A stretch of 64,000 bases of DNA from Bacteroidota bacterium. GTDB taxonomy: Bacteria; Bacteroidota; Bacteroidia; CAILMK01; JAAYUY01. The notes beneath the pieces are model-generated. The model searched no databases and had not been told where the DNA came from. It worked only from the letters and a program-made list of their open reading frames with translations. Within the stretch, counting starts at the first letter, position 1. Each line of letters opens with the position of its first letter. The position numbers and the translations under genes were made by a program. The stretch lies in the NCBI GenBank assembly GCA_016776505.1, contig JADHTG010000001.1, forward strand, positions 44,202 to 108,201, given 5' to 3'. This document shows, piece by piece, positions 44,515-52,487 of this stretch.

Positions 44515-46047
44515 TTATTCGTTCTCTATTAAAAATTTCTCCCATTCCTGAAGTTGTCCGTTTTTAAGCACTCTTGGAAATTTATGTTGCCCTCCTTCTT
44601 TCCCTTTCAATTTCATCCATTCATAAAACAAGTCCAGCGGAAGGACTTCGACAATCACATCTTTTATTGCAGCAATTCGTTCAACCCGGTAGTCATCATT
44701 CAGGATTTTCAGGTTTTTATCAATATGTTCCTTTGCAATTTGCGGGTCTAGATTATCATCGGTCCCAAGAAACCATTTGTGTGCAAACATACTAGCATGT
44801 TGTATTCCAGCAACGGTAAATTCACGTATATCCGTATTCAGCTCATCTTCTATTTTTTTTATGGCCATGTTCATATTTTCAAGTGACAGGTGCTCTCCAC
44901 ATAGATTAAGAAAATGTTTAGTCCGACCTGTAATAACAATCTCTGCCAGTTTTTTATTGGTAAATTTAATGGTATCTCCTATCAGGTATCTCCAGGCTCC
45001 TGCACAAGTGGTTAGTAGCAATGCATATTCTTTCCCTTCTTCCACTTCATTTATGGTGCATGTTTCAGGATTTGCCAGTATGCTTCCATCCGCATCAAAA
45101 TTTTCTTCATTAAAGGGAACAAATTCATAGAATATTCCATTGTCCAGAACCATTTGCATTCCTTTCGCATAGGGTCTGTTTTGGTATGCAATAAATCCTT
45201 CTGAAGCAAGGTAAGTTTCTATATATGTAAGAGGCTTTGCCAATATTTTTTCAAATCCTTTTTTGTAGGGTGCAAAAGAAACACCGCCATGGACATATAT
45301 ACTCAGATTGGGCCAAATATCATGTATAGTATCCACTTTATAATAAGCTATTATTCGTTCAATCAGAATTTGCAACCATGCCGGCACACCACATATAATT
45401 CCCACATCCCAATCTTTTGCTTTTCTTACGATCTCCTCCAGCTTGATAGTCCATTCTCTTTCCTTGGCAATTCTTTTTCCTGGTTTGTAAAAATGTTGAA
45501 ACCAAAAGGGGATATTGCTGGCAGTAATTCCGCTTAAATCCCCTTCATAATAGGTGCCATTGTATTGCAAGTGGGTGCTCCCTCCTAACATCAGAATGCC
45601 TTTGTTGTAAAATTCTTTGGGAAAATCATATCGAGCCAGGGAAAACACCTGTCGGACACTTGTTTTTTTTATGGCTCTTAACATTTCGTAAGTAACAGGT
45701 ATTTGCTTGCTGGATGCTTCTGATGTGCCGCTGCTTAAAGCAAAATATTTAACTTTTCCAGGCCAGGTGACATAGGTTTCACCACTCAGTGACCGGAACC
45801 ACCAACTTTTAAATATTTTGTTGTAATTGTAAACGGGTACTCGCTCTTTAAATGATTTTATCGCATCCTTGCTTTTAAGTATTTCATGGAAATTAAAATG
45901 CTCTCCAAATGATGTCAACTGCGCATTTCTAAGTAATTTCTTTAATACCTTCAGCTGAAGTTGGATATTTAGCCCGGGGACAGGTTCTTTCCGGGGTTTC
46001 CCCCTTAAATCAATAGCTGCTTTAATAATTGAACCTATAATGGGCAT
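44515..46047 (-). CDS. GH3-family acyl-acid amido synthetase
   Basis: GH3 enzymes adenylate a carboxylic acid and join it to an amino acid; plant members act on auxin and jasmonate. The 510-residue protein has the adenylation motif SSGTSEASSKQIPV near 104, the acid-binding region YLASEGFIAYQN near 287, YLIGDTIKF near 355 and GRTKHFLNLCGEHLS near 375. Bacterial GH3 proteins are widespread in Bacteroidota, with substrates mostly unknown. Coupled to a LysE exporter downstream. Confidence 0.9.
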   Translation of the reverse strand: MPIIGSIIKAAIDLRGKPRKEPVPGLNIQLQLKVLKKLLRNAQLTSFGEHFNFHEILKSKDAIKSFKERVPVYNYNKIFKSWWFRSLSGETYVTWPGKVKYFALSSGTSEASSKQIPVTYEMLRAIKKTSVRQVFSLARYDFPKEFYNKGILMLGGSTHLQYNGTYYEGDLSGITASNIPFWFQHFYKPGKRIAKEREWTIKLEEIVRKAKDWDVGIICGVPAWLQILIERIIAYYKVDTIHDIWPNLSIYVHGGVSFAPYKKGFEKILAKPLTYIETYLASEGFIAYQNRPYAKGMQMVLDNGIFYEFVPFNEENFDADGSILANPETCTINEVEEGKEYALLLTTCAGAWRYLIGDTIKFTNKKLAEIVITGRTKHFLNLCGEHLSLENMNMAIKKIEDELNTDIREFTVAGIQHASMFAHKWFLGTDDNLDPQIAKEHIDKNLKILNDDYRVERIAAIKDVIVEVLPLDLFYEWMKLKGKEGGQHKFPRVLKNGQLQEWEKFLIENE

Positions 46048-46100
46048 AATTGCTAGTTTTTTTCATATGCAATTTACAGTGTTTTCGTTTCAAAAAATCC

Positions 46101-46127
46101 AAAAAAAACCCGGCCTCATGACCGGGT
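46101..46127 (-). terminator. Intrinsic terminator of the POT/lipoprotein transcript
   Basis: ACCCGG and CCGGGT flank an 8-base loop and are followed on the minus strand by TTTTTTT. It lies 55 bases past the stop of the gene at 46182. Confidence 0.8.
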
Positions 46128-46181
46128 AATTGTTGTAAGAATAGGTTGAGCTTTTGTTAAAATGAATTTTCTAACAATATA

Positions 46182-46679
46182 CTATTCAACTACATCTGCT
46201 GTGTTTTCATTTTGTTCTTCCCATAGGGGTTCTGCCGAAACAGGCGTTTCAACAGGAAGCTGGGTAACATCTTTCACCTCCTGGGCAATTTTCTGTATGG
46301 CAAGACCTAACTCATCATAACCCTGGCATTCTTTCAGAAATACGACATCAGCAGCAAGTTCATTTAAATCTTTTTTGCGTTCTTTTGTTAATGCAACAAA
46401 GTATTTGTCTTTTTGATAATGTTTCAGGTTGTTATTATTAACAATAGCTAAATGCCTGAAAACCTGCGCAATATGATCAATTTCTTCAGCATCCAGTATT
46501 TTATCTTCACCCGCTTTCACCTGTATATCCGTCAACTCTTTACTGAGTTGGTAGGACTCCTCAATGGCATTGACAATATCTTCAGGAGCTTGTGAAGTAT
46601 CCACTTTTTCTTTTTCAGCACAAGAAGTGATTAAAAATAGCAGAACCACTATGCTAATTATCGAAGTTATTTTTTTCAT
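46182..46679 (-). CDS. Lipoprotein of unknown function
   Basis: 165 residues with signal MKKITSIISIVVLLFLITSC (Cys20) and then an acidic, mainly helical body (KELTDIQVKAGEDKILDAEE, a stretch resembling an EF-hand-like acidic loop, and ERKKDLNELAADVVFLKE) ending in a Pro/Glu-rich tail. I recognise no family. It starts 27 bases after the POT transporter stop and is followed by a terminator, so it forms a two-gene unit with the transporter, possibly as an accessory envelope protein. Confidence 0.75.
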   Translation of the reverse strand: MKKITSIISIVVLLFLITSCAEKEKVDTSQAPEDIVNAIEESYQLSKELTDIQVKAGEDKILDAEEIDHIAQVFRHLAIVNNNNLKHYQKDKYFVALTKERKKDLNELAADVVFLKECQGYDELGLAIQKIAQEVKDVTQLPVETPVSAEPLWEEQNENTADVVE

Positions 46680-46706
46680 ATGTTTATTTTTAATTCGATT
46701 CTTTAA

Positions 46707-48551
46707 TTATTTAGTTGCATTTTCAAGTCGTTTCATGATAGAAAATACAAATGCCGCTGATAGCAAACAACACACTACGAAAAGTGCCCAAAGTTGCCAG
46801 AGGTCTATTTTTTCCCACAGTGTACTTCCGACAAACAGAAGCTTGTTGCCAACCGCAGTTGCCAGCAACCAACCACCTTGCATCAAACCCTGGAAGCGGT
46901 TGGGCGAAACTTTTGAAACAAAAGATATTCCCATCGGACTCAGAAACAGTTCGGCAATGGTGAGTACGAGATAGGTGTTAATTAACCAGTAAACCTGTAC
47001 TCTTTCGGGTGAGGGTGTCCCGGCAAGTGAAGTAGGAGATTCCAATCCTAAAGAACTGAAAATCATTACAACAAAACCTAAGCCGGCCAGTATCATACCA
47101 ATCCCGATCTTTCGGGGTGTTGATGGTTCAATATTGCGTTTTCGCAACCAGGCAAACAAGCCAATGATGACCGGTGTCAGGAACACGATAAAAATCGGGT
47201 TAAAGGACTGGAATATTTCCGGTTCAATGCTGTTCAAGGGATCAAACCTGGAATACAGGTAATAGCCAACACCAATTCCTGCCAGCATGGCCACTCCTCC
47301 CAAAAGCCTGTTAGTACTCTTATTCACTTTCCTGACAAGCTGAACCAGTCCGAGGATGAAAGCGAAAATACACAATAAGGTAGGTAGGAAGAATATCATA
47401 TAGGTACCAGGCCCCACTTTATTTGCTGTATAGTCTCGGGCAAACATGGATAGTGTAAGCCCGTTTTGATGGAAGGACATCCAGAAAAAGATGACTACCA
47501 TAAAGACCAGTAAAAGTGCATTCAGTCGTGGCCTTTCTTCCTTTGTTGAACTCATGTAGATCCAGGAAACAAAAGCAAAGAAAAGTCCTACCGCCATACC
47601 CAAGGAGAATTTATCAAACAGGAAAAAGAAAAGAATTGCTGTCGCAGCCATTGCTCCAAGTGAAACCAGGGCTTTGACCGGAGTAGCAAATCCTGCCGGT
47701 TTGAGTTCTTCGATTTTTGAATCCTTAACTTCCTTCTTTTGGGGATCCGGCAACATCTTTCTGAACAAGACAAATATGGCAAAACTGATGATCATGGAAA
47801 CTGCTGCAATACCAAATGCATAATTATATCCTGTAGCAAATGCATCCAGGTATTCTCTTACAAAACCAGTTAAACTGCTTATGTTAGTTCCCATCATATC
47901 TGCTGCTCTTTCTGCAAATCCTAGTTGACCTTCGCCTTCAACTATGGCAGCTGCCCCGGTATAATCGAGGGTATTGATTAAAGGAAGCTCTCCCAGATTG
48001 AATTTTGCTGCATAAGACTGTAAATCTGCATTATAGACAAATCCCTGAGATCTTAGATACCAGTTCCTGATCCCATTAGCAGCAAAAGGTGCTATCAATG
48101 CGCCCATGTTGATTCCCATGTAGAATACACTGAAAGCAGAGTCTCTTAGTTTATCGTATTTGGGGTCATCGTACATTTGGCCTACAATAGCCTGAAGGTT
48201 GCCCTTAAAAAGACCATTACCCAAAGCAATAACAGATAATCCAAAAATAGTGAAAGGCAATGAAAGACCTGGCACAGTCATTACGATATATCCGCCAAGC
48301 ATAGTCAGGATACCAAAAAAGATTGTTCCCTTGTAATTTCTTGTACCATCGGCAATCAAGCCACCAAAAAGTGCAGCACCATAAATACCAAAATAAAACC
48401 AGCTGTAAATATCTCCGGCTTTGGTTGCATTCATGTTGTACTTTGCTTGCAGATAAAAAACCAAGCAAGCCATCATGGTATAAAATCCAAATCGCTCTCC
48501 CATGTTGGCGAAAAAGGCTACTACGAGTCCCTTGGGATGTCCTTTAAACAT
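46707..48551 (-). CDS. POT-family peptide transporter
   Basis: Proton-coupled uptake of di- and tripeptides. The 614-residue protein has fourteen or more helices and the family start MFKGHPKGLVVAFFANMGER. The proton-coupling motif ExxER reads NMGER, with Asn for the first Glu, as I recall from other Bacteroidota members. An insertion (about 175-230) with GELPLINTLDY and a long loop before helix 7 explain the size. Typical GNGLFKGNLQAIVGQMYDD and the C-terminal FLSPMGISFVSKVSP. Gene pair with the following lipoprotein. Confidence 0.92.
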   Translation of the reverse strand: MFKGHPKGLVVAFFANMGERFGFYTMMACLVFYLQAKYNMNATKAGDIYSWFYFGIYGAALFGGLIADGTRNYKGTIFFGILTMLGGYIVMTVPGLSLPFTIFGLSVIALGNGLFKGNLQAIVGQMYDDPKYDKLRDSAFSVFYMGINMGALIAPFAANGIRNWYLRSQGFVYNADLQSYAAKFNLGELPLINTLDYTGAAAIVEGEGQLGFAERAADMMGTNISSLTGFVREYLDAFATGYNYAFGIAAVSMIISFAIFVLFRKMLPDPQKKEVKDSKIEELKPAGFATPVKALVSLGAMAATAILFFFLFDKFSLGMAVGLFFAFVSWIYMSSTKEERPRLNALLLVFMVVIFFWMSFHQNGLTLSMFARDYTANKVGPGTYMIFFLPTLLCIFAFILGLVQLVRKVNKSTNRLLGGVAMLAGIGVGYYLYSRFDPLNSIEPEIFQSFNPIFIVFLTPVIIGLFAWLRKRNIEPSTPRKIGIGMILAGLGFVVMIFSSLGLESPTSLAGTPSPERVQVYWLINTYLVLTIAELFLSPMGISFVSKVSPNRFQGLMQGGWLLATAVGNKLLFVGSTLWEKIDLWQLWALFVVCCLLSAAFVFSIMKRLENATK

Positions 48552-48713
48552 AATTTTTGCTTTTTAGTTAATGAAGGTTTATGTGTTGATTAAAAAAAGC
48601 GAATTGCGAAAATACTATAAAAATGGAATTAATTGGCAGCTAATACATTATTAATGAGAGCTAATGATATTAATCAATATGTTGTGGATTTTAAAATGAG
48701 TGAATGCATTATT

Positions 48714-48735
48714 TTGTTGGTGAAGACACCAACAA
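48714..48735. repeat. Small palindrome, loop AAGA
   Basis: TTGTTGGTG-AAGA-CACCAACAA, perfect 9-base arms. First of three palindromes in this gap. Confidence 0.55.
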
Positions 48736-48798
48736 GGACTTGGGATTATAATGCATGAATGCTGTTTGACAGGAAGCTGCAAAGACTTCGATTTGTAA

Positions 48799-48818
48799 TG
48801 CAAACATTCCTGTTTGCA
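48799..48818. repeat. Small palindrome, TTCC loop
   Basis: TGCAAACA-TTCC-TGTTTGCA, perfect 8-base arms; similar in stem and loop to 10561-10577. Confidence 0.55.
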
Positions 48819-48835
48819 GAAATACAAAGTTGATT

Positions 48836-48855
48836 GACAAGCTGGAAAGCTGGTC
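48836..48855. repeat. Small palindrome, GGAA loop, abutting a stop codon
   Basis: GACAAGCT-GGAA-AGCTGGTC with one A/G mismatch in the stem. Near copy of 10597-10614. It touches the stop codon of the BNR gene and could serve as an mRNA 3' end structure. Confidence 0.55.
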
Positions 48856-51597
48856 TTACATTTTCAAAAAGCGAAGAGTTCTTATTTCATTCTCATTGTA
48901 CATATGGACGAAATAATAACCATTATCCAGTCTACTTGTGTTGATAATGGTTTGGAGTTTAGTTATTCGGCCTCTCACCATTATTTTTCCTTCTAAATTA
49001 CAAATGGAATAAGTACTTGATTTCCATTGCTCGGATCTGATAATAGTCATTTGATCCTGAACCGGGTTTGGATAAATCCTGATAGTAGCATTTGCCATTG
49101 AACGTTGCTCTTCAGTTCCAAGGATTTCATCCACCGAATTGATTTTCGCTGAATATACACCATTTCCATGAGTAGCAATAACTATGGTCCCGTCCGATTG
49201 CCTGGTTTTTATCATATCAACAACCACATTTCCAATAGTATTTGGCCCCAGCTGTATCCATTCTGTGGACGTACCGTCCAGTTTGTCTGTACCAAATAAG
49301 CCAATTGATGTCCCAACTAAAAAAAGTGTTTTATCTTTTACATGCATGATTTCAGCCCAGCGCAAACTTGGTCCGTCACCACTTCCCTCATTGTTCTCTT
49401 CGAGGTTACCGCCCACTTTCGTCCAGCTGTCACCCGCATCTTCACTATAAAACAAACTATACACTTTGTAATTCGAAAAAACAACCAGCAATTTGTTTCC
49501 ATCATCCGGATCGACTGCAATGCAGGAAATATTACCTGCGCTGACAAGGGAGCTAATTCGTTTGTGCTCAGGATCGCCCACATGGGCATTATCTATTTTA
49601 AACAATACGCTTTTACTGGTTCCGTAATATACCCTATGAGGCGGATTTTTTGTGGAAACACTGACTGCCGAAATGGATCGATTGGGGAAAGTCACTGAGT
49701 CGCTGTACAAAAACCATCCTGTTTTTATTGAATCGTAATTCTCGGCATAAGGAATACTTTTAATGCTGTCGTTACGCCACATATGATAACCTTCAGCCAG
49801 GTAAAGAATGTCATTGTTGTTTGGATCCAAAATAAAAGGATTAATAAATTGATAGCTTTTTCCTTCCATGGGGTCTATCCTTGCGAAAGTGATTCGTTTC
49901 CCAGTTTCATCCAGCTTCATTTTAGCCATCCGACCCAATTGAGTGGATAAAATATAAAAATCCCTTTTATTTGCTATGGCACTGAAAGATCCGTCTCCGT
50001 GCAATGGCAATTCCCAGTTTCCTTTCGGATCGCTGCTATTTAAAAACAGGTTCCCGTTGTCCTGAAGTCCGGCTAAAATAACATCACTTTCTTCATCCTT
50101 CTGTATGTTTATCGTGTACAATTGAGTGGTGATGTATCCATTGTTTAATGAAGTCCACTCAACCGTATCTGAAAGTGAGTTTTCAGTTCTGAACATGCCT
50201 CCATCATTCCCGTTAATTAAGACTTTTGGATTTGAGGGAAGGAAGAGTATTTCGTGCTGATCAGGATGATGGCCCGGATAAACAATCCAGTTTGGTCTTT
50301 TGGTTCCAACACCATATCCCCCAATTTGAGTGACATGATTTGAGCTTTCAAAAGCATCTGTGGATCGGTATAAATTTGTTCCAGCAATAAAAACAATCTG
50401 TGAGTCGCCAGGCATGACCCTGATCACGAGGTTATATGATCCCTGTGCATTGAAATTATCAAAACTTTTAGTTCCCTTTGAGGGAATGTTTTCAGATAAA
50501 TTATACCAGATACCGTTACTATCTGCTCCGTCACCCCGGGTATAGCGGTATTTCCAAAGACTATTCCAGTCTTCCGCTCCCCTGTAATTCAATGACATTT
50601 TTCCATAACCGGGAGTGTGGGCTAAAAAATAGACCACATCTTCATTATTTGGATCAATTTCAATAACTATTCTATCGTATTCTTCCGGGAAAGTATCGGC
50701 TGGCAGTATATTCACCCAATTGCTGCCATTCGCTGCACGCCAAATACCTTTTTGATTTCCTTCACTGCTCATGCTTGCGTAAACAACTCCCGATGAACTC
50801 ACCGCTACATCTGTAAAATAGGAACCCGATGATCCACCCAGTTCAAGATTCCAGTTGTGTCCTCCATCCAGGCTTTTAAATAAGCGTCTTATCGCGGCAA
50901 CATAAACCACATCCTGAGTGTCATTTGAAGGATCCGTCTGTATTCTCCATGAGATATCCCAGGGATCGAAATCAACTGAATTGTTTGAAACCGTAGATTC
51001 CAATTGGGACCAAGTTAAGCCGTTGTCAGTAGATTTAAAAATTCCATTCCCATAGAAATAAGCCCCCTGACCACTGGCAGAATTCCCATAGGCCTCACCC
51101 GTACCATAATACCAGGTGTTGGTTTTTCCGGTTCGCTTATCTTGAGCGATAGTACTTACACTTAAAAATTGGTTGGAGGGAGTTATCTTATTCCAGCTGG
51201 ATCCTCCATCAATTGAACGCCATAAACCCCCCGAGACTCCTCCTGCCAAAAGAATATCCTCATCCATAATATCCAAAGCTGCTGCCCGGGTCCTTCCTCC
51301 AATATGGTATGGTCCCCTGTTAATCCACAAATTACTTCTGTATAATGGATGTGTTTGGGGAAGTTTTTCTGCAAATCTCATTTCCCTATAATACATATTT
51401 GGCGGGATGCTCCCGCTTGCAGGATCGATTAGCCGGTTTAACTCCCACTCCATACGACTTTGTAAATGAGAATTTGAATGGTTTTCCAAGCCTTCAAAAG
51501 AAAGCATCTTTTGATAAGCTTCTTTTTTATGAAACGGAGCAAATAATAATAAACATCCAATTAGTATGATCGCCAATACCCGGATAATCCTTGTCAT
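48856..51597 (-). CDS. Secreted BNR/sortilin-like propeller protein with T9SS type A tail
   Basis: A large extracellular protein of 913 residues. N-terminal signal segment (about 5-22). Beta-propeller with at least four Asp-box motifs: SIDGGSSW, STDNGLTW, SLDGGHNW and SEDAGDSW, as in VPS10/sortilin and glycosidase folds. The last about 80 residues are a type A sorting domain for T9SS export (IRIYPNPVQDQMTI, ending LRFLKM). Substrate unknown; binding or carbohydrate processing is possible. A -7 box (51614-51621) is close upstream and the gene appears alone. Confidence 0.9.
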   Translation of the reverse strand: MTRIIRVLAIILIGCLLLFAPFHKKEAYQKMLSFEGLENHSNSHLQSRMEWELNRLIDPASGSIPPNMYYREMRFAEKLPQTHPLYRSNLWINRGPYHIGGRTRAAALDIMDEDILLAGGVSGGLWRSIDGGSSWNKITPSNQFLSVSTIAQDKRTGKTNTWYYGTGEAYGNSASGQGAYFYGNGIFKSTDNGLTWSQLESTVSNNSVDFDPWDISWRIQTDPSNDTQDVVYVAAIRRLFKSLDGGHNWNLELGGSSGSYFTDVAVSSSGVVYASMSSEGNQKGIWRAANGSNWVNILPADTFPEEYDRIVIEIDPNNEDVVYFLAHTPGYGKMSLNYRGAEDWNSLWKYRYTRGDGADSNGIWYNLSENIPSKGTKSFDNFNAQGSYNLVIRVMPGDSQIVFIAGTNLYRSTDAFESSNHVTQIGGYGVGTKRPNWIVYPGHHPDQHEILFLPSNPKVLINGNDGGMFRTENSLSDTVEWTSLNNGYITTQLYTINIQKDEESDVILAGLQDNGNLFLNSSDPKGNWELPLHGDGSFSAIANKRDFYILSTQLGRMAKMKLDETGKRITFARIDPMEGKSYQFINPFILDPNNNDILYLAEGYHMWRNDSIKSIPYAENYDSIKTGWFLYSDSVTFPNRSISAVSVSTKNPPHRVYYGTSKSVLFKIDNAHVGDPEHKRISSLVSAGNISCIAVDPDDGNKLLVVFSNYKVYSLFYSEDAGDSWTKVGGNLEENNEGSGDGPSLRWAEIMHVKDKTLFLVGTSIGLFGTDKLDGTSTEWIQLGPNTIGNVVVDMIKTRQSDGTIVIATHGNGVYSAKINSVDEILGTEEQRSMANATIRIYPNPVQDQMTIIRSEQWKSSTYSICNLEGKIMVRGRITKLQTIINTSRLDNGYYFVHMYNENEIRTLRFLKM

Positions 51598-51613
51598 TAA
51601 AAGTATTTTTCCT

Positions 51614-51621
51614 CAAAGATA
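51614..51621 (-). promoter_or_regulatory. Bacteroidota -7 box of the BNR-repeat gene
   Basis: TATCTTTG on the minus strand, exact TAnnTTTG, 16 bases before ATG 51597. Confidence 0.45.
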
Positions 51622-51782
51622 GGAAGTGAAAAGCGTACTTAATCATATTGCTTTCATACATTTTCATTTAACCCTTCGTATTTGCAAGTCTTTGAGATAT
51701 TTATTGTTCTGGGATTTGTTGGGTGGATATTATTTCTTGATTATCGAATTAATTTCCCAAAATGTGCTATCTATTTTATACT

Positions 51783-51790
51783 TAAATTTG
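51783..51790 (+). promoter_or_regulatory. Bacteroidota -7 box of the carbonic anhydrase gene
   Basis: TAAATTTG, exact TAnnTTTG, 22 bases before ATG 51813. Confidence 0.45.
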
Positions 51791-51812
51791 TGCGCTTCTT
51801 AACAGCATTCCG

Positions 51813-52481
51813 ATGAAGGATTACAATCAATTATTTGAGAATAATAAGCTTTGGATTAAAACAATGCTTAAAAAGGACCCTCACTTTTTTGAGAAACTTG
51901 CTAAAGATCAGAATCCTGATTTTTTGTATATCGGCTGCTCGGATAGCAGGGTTCCTGCCAATGAAATCATGGGCCTGGAACCCAGAGATGTTTTTGTTCA
52001 TAGAAATATTGCCAATATAATCGATAATATTGATGTCAATGCGAACTCAGTCATTGAATTTGCAGTTGAACAACTTCAAGTAAAACACATCATTGTTTGT
52101 GGTCATTATGATTGTGGTGGTGTTCAGGCTGCCATGCAAGCCAGGGATTTAGGGATTATGAACGGATGGTTAAGAAGTATTCGTGATGTGTACAGGCTTC
52201 ACAAAACCGAGCTAAACCTTATTAAAAGTGAAAAAGATCGTTTTGATCGCCTGGTTGAACTAAATGTGCACGAACAAAGTGTGAATGTAATTAAGTCGAA
52301 AGCGGTGCAAATGAGTTATCAGCGAACCGGTTATCCCATAGTTCACGGATGGGTGTTCAGCCTGCACAATGGAAAACTCATTGATCTTAAAATAGACTTT
52401 GAAGGCATATTGAATGATATTAAGGAGATTTATGGCCTTGAGAGTCCGAAGGACATAGACCAAAAAAAAAAACAACAGTAG
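51813..52481 (+). CDS. can: Beta-class carbonic anhydrase
   Basis: Interconverts CO2 and bicarbonate. The 222-residue protein has the zinc ligands Cys42 (in GCSDSR), His98 and Cys101 (in CGHYDCGG) and the Asp44-Arg46 pair; type II-like architecture as in E. coli Can. No signal peptide, so cytosolic. It stands alone, converging on the reductive-dehalogenase-like gene with a six-base gap. Confidence 0.95.
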   Translation: MKDYNQLFENNKLWIKTMLKKDPHFFEKLAKDQNPDFLYIGCSDSRVPANEIMGLEPRDVFVHRNIANIIDNIDVNANSVIEFAVEQLQVKHIIVCGHYDCGGVQAAMQARDLGIMNGWLRSIRDVYRLHKTELNLIKSEKDRFDRLVELNVHEQSVNVIKSKAVQMSYQRTGYPIVHGWVFSLHNGKLIDLKIDFEGILNDIKEIYGLESPKDIDQKKKQQ

Positions 52482-52487
52482 CTGAAA

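Larger units (their letters stand above)
48552..48855. other. Intergenic gap with three small palindromes
   Basis: No gene. Palindromes at 48714-48735, 48799-48818 and 48836-48855; the last ends at the stop codon of the BNR-repeat gene. The part 48552-48700 is AT-rich with nothing I can name. Confidence 0.6.
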
